Assembly (NCBI GenBank): GCA_913776255.1 | Contig: CAJYLV010000022.1 | Coordinates: 25,254 to 89,253 of the forward strand | Direction of reading: 5' to 3' | DNA: 64,000 nt | From: an uncultured Sphingomonas sp. | GTDB taxonomy: Bacteria; Pseudomonadota; Alphaproteobacteria; Sphingomonadales; Sphingomonadaceae | In this document: positions 1-9,738 of the stretch, in pieces | Layout of the letters: each line of letters opens with the position of its first letter | Numbering within the stretch: the first letter of the stretch is position 1 | Notes under the pieces: model-generated | Databases searched by the model: none | What the model was told of the DNA's origin: nothing | Seen by the model: the letters and a program-made list of their open reading frames with translations, nothing else | Position numbers and translations under genes: made by a program

Positions 1-1731
1 CACCGCAAGGAAGACCTGTCGTTCGACAAGCGCGACAGCGCGCCGGCACTGCCCAAGGCGGTGGTGGTCGACGATCACTGGGACTGGTCGCGCGACCGGC
101 GACCGAACACGCCGTGGTCGGAGACGGTGATCTACGAGGCGCACGTCAAGGGACTGACCAAGCTGATGGAGCTGGTCCCGGCGCGCGAGCGCGGCACCTA
201 TGCCGCGCTGGGGCATCCGGCGGTCATCAAGCATCTGCAACGCACCGGCGTGACCGCGATCGAGCTGCTGCCGATCCACAGCTTCACGCAGGACCGCTTC
301 CTGCAAGAGAAGGGTCTGCGCAATTACTGGGGCTATAACACGCTCGGCTTCTTCGCCCCCGAGCAGAGCTATATGGCGACCGAGCATCAGGACGAGCTGC
401 GCCGCGCGGTCCACCGGCTGCACAAGGCCGGGATCGAGGTGATCCTCGACGTCGTCTACAACCACACCTGCGAGGGCAGCGAGAAGGGTCCGACGCTGTC
501 GTGGCGCGGGCTCGACAACGCCAGCTATTACCGGCTGGTCAAGGACAATCCGCGCTACACGATCAACGACACCGGCACCGGCAACACGCTCAACATGAGC
601 AAGGCGCGCGTGATCCAGATGGTCGCGGACTCGTTGCGCTACTGGGCGACCAGCTTCGGCGTCGACGGCTTCCGCTTCGACCTCGGGCTCACGCTCGGGC
701 GCGAGGAGCACGGCTTCGATCCGGGCTCGGCGTTCTTCGACGTGCTGCGGCAGGACCCGGTGCTCGGGCGGCTGAAGCTCATCACCGAGCCGTGGGACGT
801 CGGGCCGGGCGGCTATCAGCTCGGCAACTTCCCGCCGGGTTTTGCGGAGTGGAACGACAAATATCGCGACACGGTGCGCGAATATTGGCGCGGCGAGCCG
901 GGCAAGCGCCCCGATCTCGCGGCGCGGCTGGCCGGGTCGGGCGACCTGTTCGACCGGCGCGCGCGGCGACCGTGGGCGAGCGTCAACCTGCTCGCGGCGC
1001 ATGACGGCTTCACGCTCGCCGACACGGTGATGTACGAGGAACGCCACAACGAGGCGAACGGCGAGGACAATCGCGACGGTCACTCGCACAACGCCTCGTG
1101 CAACTGGGGCGTCGAGGGGCCGACCGACGACGCGGCGATCAACGATGCGCGCGGGCGGGTGATGCGCTCGATGCTGACGACGCTGATGACGTCGCTGGGG
1201 ACGCCGATGCTGGTCGCCGGCGACGAGTTCGGGCGCACGCAGCAGGGCAACAACAACGCTTATTGCCAGGATAACGAGATCAGCTGGCTCGACTGGACGG
1301 CGGCGGCGTCGCCCGAGGGTCAGGCGCAGATCGACTTCACCGGGCGGCTGGCGGAATTGCGGCGGCGCTTCGTGGTGCTGCGCAGCCCGACCTTCCTCTA
1401 CGGGCAGGAAACCGCCGCGGGCGGGGTCAACGATATCGAATGGTGGGACGAGCGCGGGCAGCAATTGTCGCCCGAGGACTGGCAGAACCCCGACGGGCGT
1501 GCGCTGATGATGCGGCGTGCGGCACGCACCGAGAGCGGCGAGATCGAGGCGGTGTCGCTGCTGCTCAACGCGTCGGGCGATCCGGTGACCTTCACCCTGC
1601 CCCCGCCTGACGTGAAGCGCGTCGTGCTGATCGACAGCGCCAGGCCGGAGCAAGGCGAGGTGGAGATCGACAACAGCTATGAGGTCGCGCCGCAAGGCGC
1701 GGTGCTGGTGACGTGGACGAGCGCGGCGTGA
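1..1731 (+). CDS. glgX: Glycogen debranching enzyme GlgX (5' truncated by window start)
   Basis: Frame 1 is open from base 1 (HRKEDLSFDKRDSAP...); GH13 motifs such as VILDVVYNHTCEG, GFRFDLGLTLGR, ITEPWDVGPGGYQLGNFPPGFAEWND typical of isoamylase/GlgX. Confidence 0.93.
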   Translation, partial: HRKEDLSFDKRDSAPALPKAVVVDDHWDWSRDRRPNTPWSETVIYEAHVKGLTKLMELVPARERGTYAALGHPAVIKHLQRTGVTAIELLPIHSFTQDRFLQEKGLRNYWGYNTLGFFAPEQSYMATEHQDELRRAVHRLHKAGIEVILDVVYNHTCEGSEKGPTLSWRGLDNASYYRLVKDNPRYTINDTGTGNTLNMSKARVIQMVADSLRYWATSFGVDGFRFDLGLTLGREEHGFDPGSAFFDVLRQDPVLGRLKLITEPWDVGPGGYQLGNFPPGFAEWNDKYRDTVREYWRGEPGKRPDLAARLAGSGDLFDRRARRPWASVNLLAAHDGFTLADTVMYEERHNEANGEDNRDGHSHNASCNWGVEGPTDDAAINDARGRVMRSMLTTLMTSLGTPMLVAGDEFGRTQQGNNNAYCQDNEISWLDWTAAASPEGQAQIDFTGRLAELRRRFVVLRSPTFLYGQETAAGGVNDIEWWDERGQQLSPEDWQNPDGRALMMRRAARTESGEIEAVSLLLNASGDPVTFTLPPPDVKRVVLIDSARPEQGEVEIDNSYEVAPQGAVLVTWTSAA

Positions 1732-3416
1732 CGCGCTGGGGCCCGGAGCCGCTCACCGACGGCGGCACGCGTTTCCATTTGTGGGCGCCCGATGCCGGGG
1801 GCGTGACGGTGGAGATCGACGGCGGTGACGCAGCGGCGATGACGCGCGGCGCGGACGGCTGGTATGCGCTCGACCACGCCGCGGGGCCTGGCGCGCGCTA
1901 TCGCTTCCGGGTTGGCGAACAGCTGGTGCCCGATCCGGCGTCCCGCCTTCAGTCGGGCGGGGTGCACGGGTGGAGCGTGGTCCCGGAGACGCACTACGAC
2001 TGGCAGCACCCCGATTGGCGCGGCCGCGCGTGGCACGAGATGGTGATCCTCGAATGTCACGCCGGGACGCTCGGCGGCTTCGCTGGGGTGATCGAACGGC
2101 TGCCGGCGATCGCCGCGGCCGGCATCACCGCGGTCGAGCTGATGCCGGTCGGCGCGTTCGGCGGCACGCGCGGTTGGGGCTATGACGGCGTGCTGCCCTA
2201 TGCGGTGCAGGAGGAGTACGGATCGCCGGCCGAGCTGCGGCGGCTGGTCGATACCGCGCACGGGCTGGGCATCAGCGTGTTCCTCGACGTGGTCTACAAT
2301 CACTTCGGGCCGGACGGGAATTACCTCGGCGCCTATGCCGCCGACTTCTTCGACGCCGAGGTCCATACGCCGTGGGGCGGCGCAGTGGCGGTCGCGCGCG
2401 AGGCCGTCGCGCGGTTCTTCGTCGACAATGCGCTGATGTGGCTGCGCGACTATCGCATCGACGGATTGCGCTTCGACGCGGTGCACGCGATCGGCGACCC
2501 GGCGTTCCTCGACGCGATGGCGGCGGAGATCCGTGCCGCGCTGCCCGACCGGCACGTCCATCTGGTGCTGGAGAATGAAGAGAATGACGCCGCGCGGCTG
2601 CGCGACGGCGGGTTCGATGCGCAGTGGAACGACGACTTCCACAATGTCATGCACGTCCTGCTGACCGGCGAGACCAGTGCCTATTACACCGACTTCGCGG
2701 ATCGCCCGGCCGAGCGGCTGGCGCGGTGTTTGGCCGAGGGGTTCATCTATCAGGGCGAGGGCTCGGCCAATCACGACGGCAAGCCGAGAGGGAGCGCCAG
2801 CGCGCATCTCGCGCCGACGCGGTTCGTGGCGTTCCTCCAGAACCACGATCAGGTCGGCAACCGCGCGCTGGGCGAACGACTGATCGCGCTGACCGACAAG
2901 GCGAAGCTGCGCGCGGCGACCGCACTGCTGCTGCTGTGCCCCCAGGTGCCGCTGCTGTTCATGGGCGAGGAGGAAGGGAGCGCGACGCCGTTCCTGTTCT
3001 TCACCGACTTCCATGACGAATTGGCCGACGCGGTACGCGAGGGGCGGCGCAAGGAATTCGCCAAGTTCGACGCCTTCGCCGATCCGGACGCGCGGGCGCG
3101 GATTCCCGATCCCAACGCCGAGTCGACGTTCGCGGCGTCGGTGCCGCAGCCGGGGCCGGAGGCGGACGAATGGCGGGCGCTTTATAGCGAATTGCTGGCA
3201 TTGCGGCGCGAGCGCATCGTGCCGCATCTCATCGGCGCGGTGTCGGTCGGGGCGCAGGTACTCGGCGCGGCGGCGGTGGTCGCGCGCTGGCGGCTCGGTG
3301 ACGGGACGACGCTGGGGGTCGCGATCGATCTGGGCGACGAGCCGGCGACGCTGCCGGGCGGGGCGGACCCGCTGTTCGTCGAGGGCGAGCGGTTCGTCGC
3401 GTGGATCGAGCCGTGA
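1713..3416 (+). CDS. treZ: Malto-oligosyltrehalose trehalohydrolase
   Basis: GH13 protein with N-terminal WGPEPLTDGGTRFHLWAPDA and VFLDVVYNHFGPDGNYL; next to treY; GTG start overlapping the glgX 3' end. Confidence 0.93.
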   Translation: MDERGVTRWGPEPLTDGGTRFHLWAPDAGGVTVEIDGGDAAAMTRGADGWYALDHAAGPGARYRFRVGEQLVPDPASRLQSGGVHGWSVVPETHYDWQHPDWRGRAWHEMVILECHAGTLGGFAGVIERLPAIAAAGITAVELMPVGAFGGTRGWGYDGVLPYAVQEEYGSPAELRRLVDTAHGLGISVFLDVVYNHFGPDGNYLGAYAADFFDAEVHTPWGGAVAVAREAVARFFVDNALMWLRDYRIDGLRFDAVHAIGDPAFLDAMAAEIRAALPDRHVHLVLENEENDAARLRDGGFDAQWNDDFHNVMHVLLTGETSAYYTDFADRPAERLARCLAEGFIYQGEGSANHDGKPRGSASAHLAPTRFVAFLQNHDQVGNRALGERLIALTDKAKLRAATALLLLCPQVPLLFMGEEEGSATPFLFFTDFHDELADAVREGRRKEFAKFDAFADPDARARIPDPNAESTFAASVPQPGPEADEWRALYSELLALRRERIVPHLIGAVSVGAQVLGAAAVVARWRLGDGTTLGVAIDLGDEPATLPGGADPLFVEGERFVAWIEP

Positions 3417-3430
3417 AAGCCCTACCGCTA

Positions 3431-3520
3431 TCACCCCGGCGGACGCCGGGGCCCAGTTGGGAGACGTTCGCAGTGCTGCACGGGCGTTCCGTTACTGGAC
3501 CCCGGCCTTCGCCGGGGTGG
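3431..3520 (+). repeat. Family D element, core only, copy D1
   Basis: TCACCCCGGCGGACGCCGGGGCCCAGTTGGGAGACG...CTGGACCCCGGCCTTCGCCGGGGTGG between treZ and malQ. Confidence 0.8.
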
Positions 3521-3573
3521 CGGGTGAGTGAGGGACGACGCTCGCTCCCTCTCCTTCGCGTCGATTCTCCCGC

Positions 3574-5436
3574 ATGACGCTCTCGCAGCGCGCCGCCGCC
3601 GCGGGATTGTCGCGCGACTGGGAGGATGCCGATGGCCGCCCGCAGCGCGTCGCCGACGAGGTGCTTGAGGCGATCCTCGCCTGCCTCGATCCCACCGCGC
3701 CCGACGTGCCGTTCCTGTCCGCCGATGCCGGGCGACCGATTGCCGTGCCGGACGGGTCGCGCGGTGACGCCGAACTGCTGCTCGACGACGGCAACCGGCT
3801 CGCGCTGACGATCGCCGCCGACGGCACGCTGCCCCCGGTCGAGCGCGTCGGCTATCACCGGCTCCTCGCCGGCGGCCGCGAATATACGCTGGCGATCGCA
3901 CCCCGGCGCTGCGCGCTGCCGAAACGTGGCTGGGGTATCGCGGTGCAGGTGCCGAGCCTGCGCGCGACCAGCGACAGCGCGTTCGGCGATGCCGGCGCGC
4001 TGGTCGAGGCCGCCGCCGCCTTCGCGCGGGTCGGGGCGCAGGCGCTGGCGATCAGCCCGACGCACGCTTTGTTTCCCGCCGATCCGACGCGCTTCAGCCC
4101 CTATTCGCCGTCGACGCGGCTGTTCCACAACGTGCTGCTCGCCGACCCGGCGCTGATCGGCGTGCCGCTGCCCCCGAGCCGCGCGAGCGCGCTGATCGAC
4201 TGGCCGCAGGCCGCGCGCGAGCGCCTCGCGCATCTGCGCACCGCGTTCGAGCTGGCGAGCGAGGGCGCGTTGTCGGCGGCGCGCGCCTATCGGCGGCAGC
4301 GCGGCGCGGCGCTGGAGGCGCATGCGCGGTTCGATGCGCTGCACGCGGCGCTGGGCGGGCATGGCTGGCAGGACTGGCCCGCCGCCTATCACGATCCGAA
4401 CGGCGAGGCGGTGATCCGCTTCGCCGCCGAGCATGAGCGCGACATCGCCTTCTACGCCTTCCTGCAATGGCTCGCCGATCTCGGGCTGGCGACCGCGCAG
4501 CGCACCGCGAAGGAGCGGATGGCGACCGGAATCGTCGCCGATCTCGCGGTCGGGATGGACGCCGGGGGCAGCCATGCGTGGAGCGCGCGCGACGAACTGC
4601 TGACCGGGCTGACGGTCGGCGCGCCGCCCGATCCGCTCGGGCCGGACGGGCAGAATTGGGGGATCACCGCGCTCGACCCGTTCGCGCTGCAGCGCACCGG
4701 CTTCGGCGCGTTCATCGAGACTTTGCGCGTCGCGCTCGTGCATGCCGGGGGGATCCGCATCGACCATGCGCTGGGGCTGGAGCGGCTGTGGGTGATCCCG
4801 GCGGGCGCGGACGCCAGCGAGGGCGCGTATCTGCGCATGCCCGGCGCGCAGCTCCGCCGGATCGTCGCGATCGAGGCGCAGCGCGCCGACGCGGTGGTGA
4901 TCGCCGAGGATCTCGGCACCGTCCCGCCCGGCTTTCGCGACAATCTGGCCGAGCGATGCATGCTGGGCATGCGCGTGCTGCCGTTCGAGCGCGATGCCGA
5001 GGGCGGCTTCGTGCCGCCCGCCGAATGGGACGAAGCGGCGGTGGCGATGACCGGCACGCACGACACCCCGACGCTCGCCGGCTGGTGGAAGGAACGCGAC
5101 ATCGACTGGGCGGAGCAGCTCGGGCGCAGCGGCGCGGATCGCGCGCGCCGTGCGACCGAGCGCACCGCCTTGTGGCAGGCGATGGGCAAGCCCGGCGACC
5201 CGCCCGCCGCGCCACCGGTCGACGCGATGATCGCGCGTGTCGCGGGCGCGCCTTGTCCCTTGGCGATCGTGCCGATCGAGGATCTGCTCGGGCTGGAGGA
5301 ACAACCCAACCTCCCCGGCACGATCGACGAACATCCCAATTGGCGGCGGCGGATGGACGCCCCCACCCCCGCCCTGCTCGCGCGTCGCGACGTTGCGCGC
5401 CGCATCGCCCTGCTCAACGCGGAGAGACACGCATGA
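3574..5436 (+). CDS. malQ: 4-alpha-glucanotransferase
   Basis: MalQ-type motifs (GGIRIDHALGLERLWVIPAG, VIAEDLGTVPPGFRD, GTHDTPTLAGWW). Confidence 0.92.
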   Translation: MTLSQRAAAAGLSRDWEDADGRPQRVADEVLEAILACLDPTAPDVPFLSADAGRPIAVPDGSRGDAELLLDDGNRLALTIAADGTLPPVERVGYHRLLAGGREYTLAIAPRRCALPKRGWGIAVQVPSLRATSDSAFGDAGALVEAAAAFARVGAQALAISPTHALFPADPTRFSPYSPSTRLFHNVLLADPALIGVPLPPSRASALIDWPQAARERLAHLRTAFELASEGALSAARAYRRQRGAALEAHARFDALHAALGGHGWQDWPAAYHDPNGEAVIRFAAEHERDIAFYAFLQWLADLGLATAQRTAKERMATGIVADLAVGMDAGGSHAWSARDELLTGLTVGAPPDPLGPDGQNWGITALDPFALQRTGFGAFIETLRVALVHAGGIRIDHALGLERLWVIPAGADASEGAYLRMPGAQLRRIVAIEAQRADAVVIAEDLGTVPPGFRDNLAERCMLGMRVLPFERDAEGGFVPPAEWDEAAVAMTGTHDTPTLAGWWKERDIDWAEQLGRSGADRARRATERTALWQAMGKPGDPPAAPPVDAMIARVAGAPCPLAIVPIEDLLGLEEQPNLPGTIDEHPNWRRRMDAPTPALLARRDVARRIALLNAERHA

Positions 5437-7736
5437 CGCCGCCCCGCGCCACCTATCGTTTCCAGTTCCATGAAGGATTCACCTTCGCCGATGCCGAGGC
5501 ATTGGTGCCGTATCTCGACGATCTCGGCATCAGCCATGTCTATGCTTCGCCGGTCACCACCGCCGCGCCGGGGTCGACGCACGGCTATGACGTGGTCGAT
5601 CCGACGACGATCAACCCCGAGCTGGGCGGCGAGGCGGCGTTCCGCTCGCTGGTCGCGGCGCTGCGCGCGCGCGGCATGGGCATCATCATCGACATCGTCC
5701 CCAATCACATGGGCGTCGCGGGCGACAGCAACGCGTGGTGGCAGGACGTGCTGGCGCGCGGGCCGGACAGCGAGCATGCTGCGGTGTTCGACATCGATTG
5801 GCGCGAGCGCATCGTGCTGCCGGTGCTCGCCGCGCCCGTGTCGGAGGCGCTGGCGAACGGCGACCTCACGCTGGAACGTGACGGTGCGCGCTGGACGATC
5901 GTCGCTTATGGCGAACATCGCTTCCCCGTGCGCGACGCGAATCAGGATACGGCCGACACGCTGCCGCTCGAGGAACTGCTCGCGCGCCAGCATTACCGGC
6001 TGGCGTACTGGCGGGTCGCCAACGACGAGCTGAATTGGCGGCGGTTCTTCTCGATCAACGAGCTGGCCGGGGTGCGGATCGAGGACCCGGCGGTGTTCGG
6101 GAAGACGCATGCGCTCTATTTCCGGCTGCACGACGAAGGGCTGATCGACGGGGTGCGCGTCGATCACGTCGACGGGCTGACCGATCCGATCGGCTATTGC
6201 CGCGCGTTGCGCGCGCGGCTCGGCGACGAGGCGTGGATCGTGATCGAGAAGATCCTCGCCGCCGGCGAGCCGCAGCCGCTCGGCTGGGGGGTCGACGGGA
6301 CCAGCGGCTACGACTTCATGGAACAGGTCGCGAGCCTGCTCCACGATCCCTCCGGCGCCGAGCCGCTGGGGGCGCTTTGGGAGGAGATCAGCGGGCGCAG
6401 CGCGTCGTTCGAGCCCGAGGAGTTCCAGGCACGGCAGGACCTGTTGTCTTGGCAGTTCAGCGGGCAGCTCGACGCGTGCGTCGCCGCCTTCCACGCGGTC
6501 GCGCCGGAAGGCGTGACCGCGGCGATGCTGCGCCGCGCGGTCGAGCGGTTGCTGTGGGTGTTCCCGGTCTATCGCACCTATGGCCCTGCTGCGCCCGCCA
6601 GCGACGCCGCGATCCGCGCCGAGGCACGTGCGCGGGTCACCGAGCTGATCCCGCCGGGCGAGACGCAGGTCGTCGATCTGGTGCTGGCGTGGCTTGCGGG
6701 GGACGGCGGCGCCGACACTGCCGAGGCGGTGCGGCGCTTCCAGCAACTCTCCGCGCCGATCGCGGCCAAGGCGGTCGAGGACACCGGCTTCTATCGCTAC
6801 GGCCGGTTGCTGTCGCGCAACGACGTCGGCTTCGATGCCGAGCGGATGGGGATGGCGCCCGCCGACTTCCACGCGCTCATGCAGGCGCGCGCGCGCGACG
6901 TGCCGCACGCGATGCTGACCACCGCCACCCACGACCACAAGCGCGGCGAGGACACGCGCGCGCGGCTCGCGGCGATCAGCGCGCACCCCGATGCGTGGCG
7001 CGATGCCGCGCTGGCGTGGCTGGAGCGCGACGACGGCGGGGTCGACGATGCCGACCGCTATATGCTGCTCCAGACCCTTGTCGGCGCATGGCCCGAGGAT
7101 GGCGCGACCGCGGACTTCGTGGACCGCGTGACGGCGTGGCAGCAGAAGGCATTGCGCGAGGCGAAGCTGCGCTCCTCGTGGGAAGCGCCCGACGAAGAGT
7201 ATGAAGCGGCAGCCGCCGCGCTGGTCGAGGCGCTGCCCGGCGATGCCGAGGCGCTGGCGCTGATCGCGCGCACCGTCGCGATGCTCGATGCAACCGCGCA
7301 GGGCAATGCGCTGGTGCAGGTGCTGCTCCGCTATACGGTGCCGGGGGTGCCCGATCTGTATCAGGGCACCGAGTTCGCCGACCTGAGCCTCGTCGATCCC
7401 GACAACCGCCGCGCGGTCGACTACGACGCGCGGCGCGCGGCGCTGACGGGCGACCCGCCGGCCAAGCTGCGGCTGATCGCCGATCTACTGCGGCTGCGGC
7501 GCGAGGATCCCGCGCTGTTCGCGGACGGCGACTATGCCCCCGCAAAGGTCGAGGGACCGGACGCGGCGCGAGTGCTGGCGTTCGAGCGGCGACACGACGG
7601 TCGCCTCTTGCGCGTCGCGGTCGCACTCCATGGCCGACGCCCCGGCGCCGACACGCGCATCGCCTTCAGTTCGGGTCATCGCACCGACGCCGCGACGCTG
7701 TTCGGCAGCACAGCGATCTGGTACGAGCACAGCTGA
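5433..7736 (+). CDS. treY: Malto-oligosyltrehalose synthase
   Basis: MTPPRATYRFQFHEGFTFADAEALVPYLDDLGISHVYASPV...; ATG at 5433 overlaps malQ stop (ATGA); TreY motifs incl. TTATHDHKRGEDTRARLA. Confidence 0.93.
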   Translation: MTPPRATYRFQFHEGFTFADAEALVPYLDDLGISHVYASPVTTAAPGSTHGYDVVDPTTINPELGGEAAFRSLVAALRARGMGIIIDIVPNHMGVAGDSNAWWQDVLARGPDSEHAAVFDIDWRERIVLPVLAAPVSEALANGDLTLERDGARWTIVAYGEHRFPVRDANQDTADTLPLEELLARQHYRLAYWRVANDELNWRRFFSINELAGVRIEDPAVFGKTHALYFRLHDEGLIDGVRVDHVDGLTDPIGYCRALRARLGDEAWIVIEKILAAGEPQPLGWGVDGTSGYDFMEQVASLLHDPSGAEPLGALWEEISGRSASFEPEEFQARQDLLSWQFSGQLDACVAAFHAVAPEGVTAAMLRRAVERLLWVFPVYRTYGPAAPASDAAIRAEARARVTELIPPGETQVVDLVLAWLAGDGGADTAEAVRRFQQLSAPIAAKAVEDTGFYRYGRLLSRNDVGFDAERMGMAPADFHALMQARARDVPHAMLTTATHDHKRGEDTRARLAAISAHPDAWRDAALAWLERDDGGVDDADRYMLLQTLVGAWPEDGATADFVDRVTAWQQKALREAKLRSSWEAPDEEYEAAAAALVEALPGDAEALALIARTVAMLDATAQGNALVQVLLRYTVPGVPDLYQGTEFADLSLVDPDNRRAVDYDARRAALTGDPPAKLRLIADLLRLRREDPALFADGDYAPAKVEGPDAARVLAFERRHDGRLLRVAVALHGRRPGADTRIAFSSGHRTDAATLFGSTAIWYEHS

Positions 7737-7921
7737 GCCGGTATCCGGACGTCGTCCCGACAGGGGGCGGCGGCGGTCGGCACGGGAGACGGAATGCGCC
7801 TGCCGCAGCCCGGGAGTCACGTAAATGTCTTACATGACGTGCACGGGCCGACTCGGCCGCCCGGCACGATCGTGTCCGGAACGGCGCAATTATTCTCAAG
7901 ATCAGTTCAGGATGGAGTTTG

Positions 7922-8566
7922 ATGTTCGCCTGGTTCCAGCGACTGTTGCCGAAGACCGGCAATTTCTTCGAGCAGTTCGAAGGACATGCCGCCATCGGCC
8001 TGGCCGCCGCGCGCGCCACTGCGAAGCTGCTGGAGGGCGGGCCAGACCGTCCCGCGCTGCTTGTCGAGATCAACAAGCGCGAGAATGAGGCCGACGAGAT
8101 CACCCGCGACGTGCTGAAGAGCGTCCGCGCGACGTTCCTCACGCCGTTCGATCGCGGCGCGATCACCGCGCTGATCGGCGCGCTCGACGATACGATCGAC
8201 GAAATGTACGCCGCCGCCTCGGCGATCGATCTGTACGGACTGACCGAATATGCGCCCGAGATGCGCGAGATGGCGCAGGTGGCGGTCGATGCCGCCGGGC
8301 TGGCGGTCGAGGCGATGCCGCTGCTGCGCGACGTCAGCCGCAACGGCCCGCGGCTCCACGAGCTGACCGAGCAGCTGATCCGGCTGGAAGGCCGCGCCGA
8401 CGATTGCCACGCCGCGGGGCTGCGTCGCTCGCTGGAGCAATATGGCAAGAGCGACACGCTGCGCTTCGTGGTCGAGCGCGAGATCTACAAGCATCTGGAG
8501 CGGATCCTCGATGCATTCGAGGATGTCGCCGACGAGATCGACGGCATCGTCATCGACCACGCCTGA
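7922..8566 (+). CDS. DUF47 / PhoU-like regulator associated with phosphate transport
   Basis: MFAWFQRLLPKTGNFFEQFEGHA...; DUF47-like; directly upstream of a Pit transporter. Confidence 0.85.
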   Translation: MFAWFQRLLPKTGNFFEQFEGHAAIGLAAARATAKLLEGGPDRPALLVEINKRENEADEITRDVLKSVRATFLTPFDRGAITALIGALDDTIDEMYAAASAIDLYGLTEYAPEMREMAQVAVDAAGLAVEAMPLLRDVSRNGPRLHELTEQLIRLEGRADDCHAAGLRRSLEQYGKSDTLRFVVEREIYKHLERILDAFEDVADEIDGIVIDHA

Positions 8567-8584
8567 CGCCCGGTCGACGCACCC

Positions 8585-9598
8585 ATGCACGAACTCGCCT
8601 TTCCGTTGCTGGTCGGCCTGATCCTGGTCGCGCTGGCGTTCGACTATCTCAACGGGCTGCACGACGCCGCCAATTCGATCGCGACGGTGGTCGCCACGCG
8701 GCTGCTGTCGCCCGTCAAGGCGGTGGCGTTCGCGGCCTTCTTCAACTTCGCCGCCTATTTCCTGACGCTTGCGGTCCCCAGCCTCCATGCCGTGGCGGAG
8801 ACGATCGGCAAGGGCCTGATCGACAAGGACGTCATCACCCCAGCGGTGATCTTCGGCGCGCTGGGCGGCGCGATGACGTGGAACGTCATCACCTGGCTGA
8901 AGGGCATTCCTTCGTCGAGCAGCCACGCATTGGTCGGCGGGTTGGTCGGCGCGGGCGTCGCGCATGCCGGGATCACCGGCGTGAAATGGGCCGGGCTCAA
9001 CAAGACGCTGCTGGCGATCGTGCTGTCGCCGGTGATCGGCATGTTCCTGGCGATGGCGGTGATGCTGGTGTCGAGCTGGGCGCTGCGCCGCTCGACCGCG
9101 CCGCAGGCGGAGCGCAGCTTCCGCGCGCTGCATCTCGCATCCTCGGCGGCCTATTCGCTCAGCCACGGGCTCAACGACGCGCAGAAGACGATGGGGATCA
9201 TCACCGTCCTGCTCTATTCGACCGGCTATCTGACCGGACCGTTCGAGGTGCCGCACTGGGTGGCGATCAGCTGCTATGTCGCGATCGCGCTCGGCACGAT
9301 GACCGGCGGGTGGCGGATCATCGAGACAATGGGGTCGCGGATCACGCGGCTGTCGCAGCATCAGGGGTTCAGCGCGTCGCTGGCCGGGTCGATCGTGGTG
9401 TTCAGCGCCTCGACGCTCGGCATCCCGGTGTCGACGACGCATACGATCACCGGCTCGATTATCGGTGCGGGCGTCTCGCGGCGCGCCTCGGCGGTGCGCT
9501 GGGGCGTGGCCAAGAACGTCGTGGTCGCGTGGGTCATCACCATCCCGGCCTCGGCCGTGGTCGGGGCGCTGGTCTATTCGACGACGCTGCTGTTCTGA
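8585..9598 (+). CDS. pit: Inorganic phosphate transporter, PiT family
   Basis: Multi-TM; FDYLNGLHDAANSIATVVATRLL and SHGLNDAQKTMGII signature repeats. Confidence 0.92.
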   Translation: MHELAFPLLVGLILVALAFDYLNGLHDAANSIATVVATRLLSPVKAVAFAAFFNFAAYFLTLAVPSLHAVAETIGKGLIDKDVITPAVIFGALGGAMTWNVITWLKGIPSSSSHALVGGLVGAGVAHAGITGVKWAGLNKTLLAIVLSPVIGMFLAMAVMLVSSWALRRSTAPQAERSFRALHLASSAAYSLSHGLNDAQKTMGIITVLLYSTGYLTGPFEVPHWVAISCYVAIALGTMTGGWRIIETMGSRITRLSQHQGFSASLAGSIVVFSASTLGIPVSTTHTITGSIIGAGVSRRASAVRWGVAKNVVVAWVITIPASAVVGALVYSTTLLF

Positions 9599-9603
9599 CG
9601 CTG

Positions 9604-9680
9604 CGTCATTGCGAGCGTAGCGAAGCAATCCAGGGCGTCCTGGTCCGGCCTTGGATTGCCGCGCTACGCTCGCAATGACG
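9604..9680 (+). repeat. Family A 77-bp palindromic element, copy A1
   Basis: CGTCATTGCGAGCGTAGCGAAGCAATCC...GGATTGCCGCGCTACGCTCGCAATGACG. Confidence 0.9.
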
Positions 9681-9738
9681 AACGGATCAAAACCGGCCGT
9701 TACGGATTGGTAACGTCACTCAGGGGACGGAGACCGGC

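Noticed and set aside
3229-5430. 733-aa minus-strand ORF and 4452..6986 minus-strand 844-aa ORF
   Set aside because: Antisense to malQ/treY; no plausible protein motifs.
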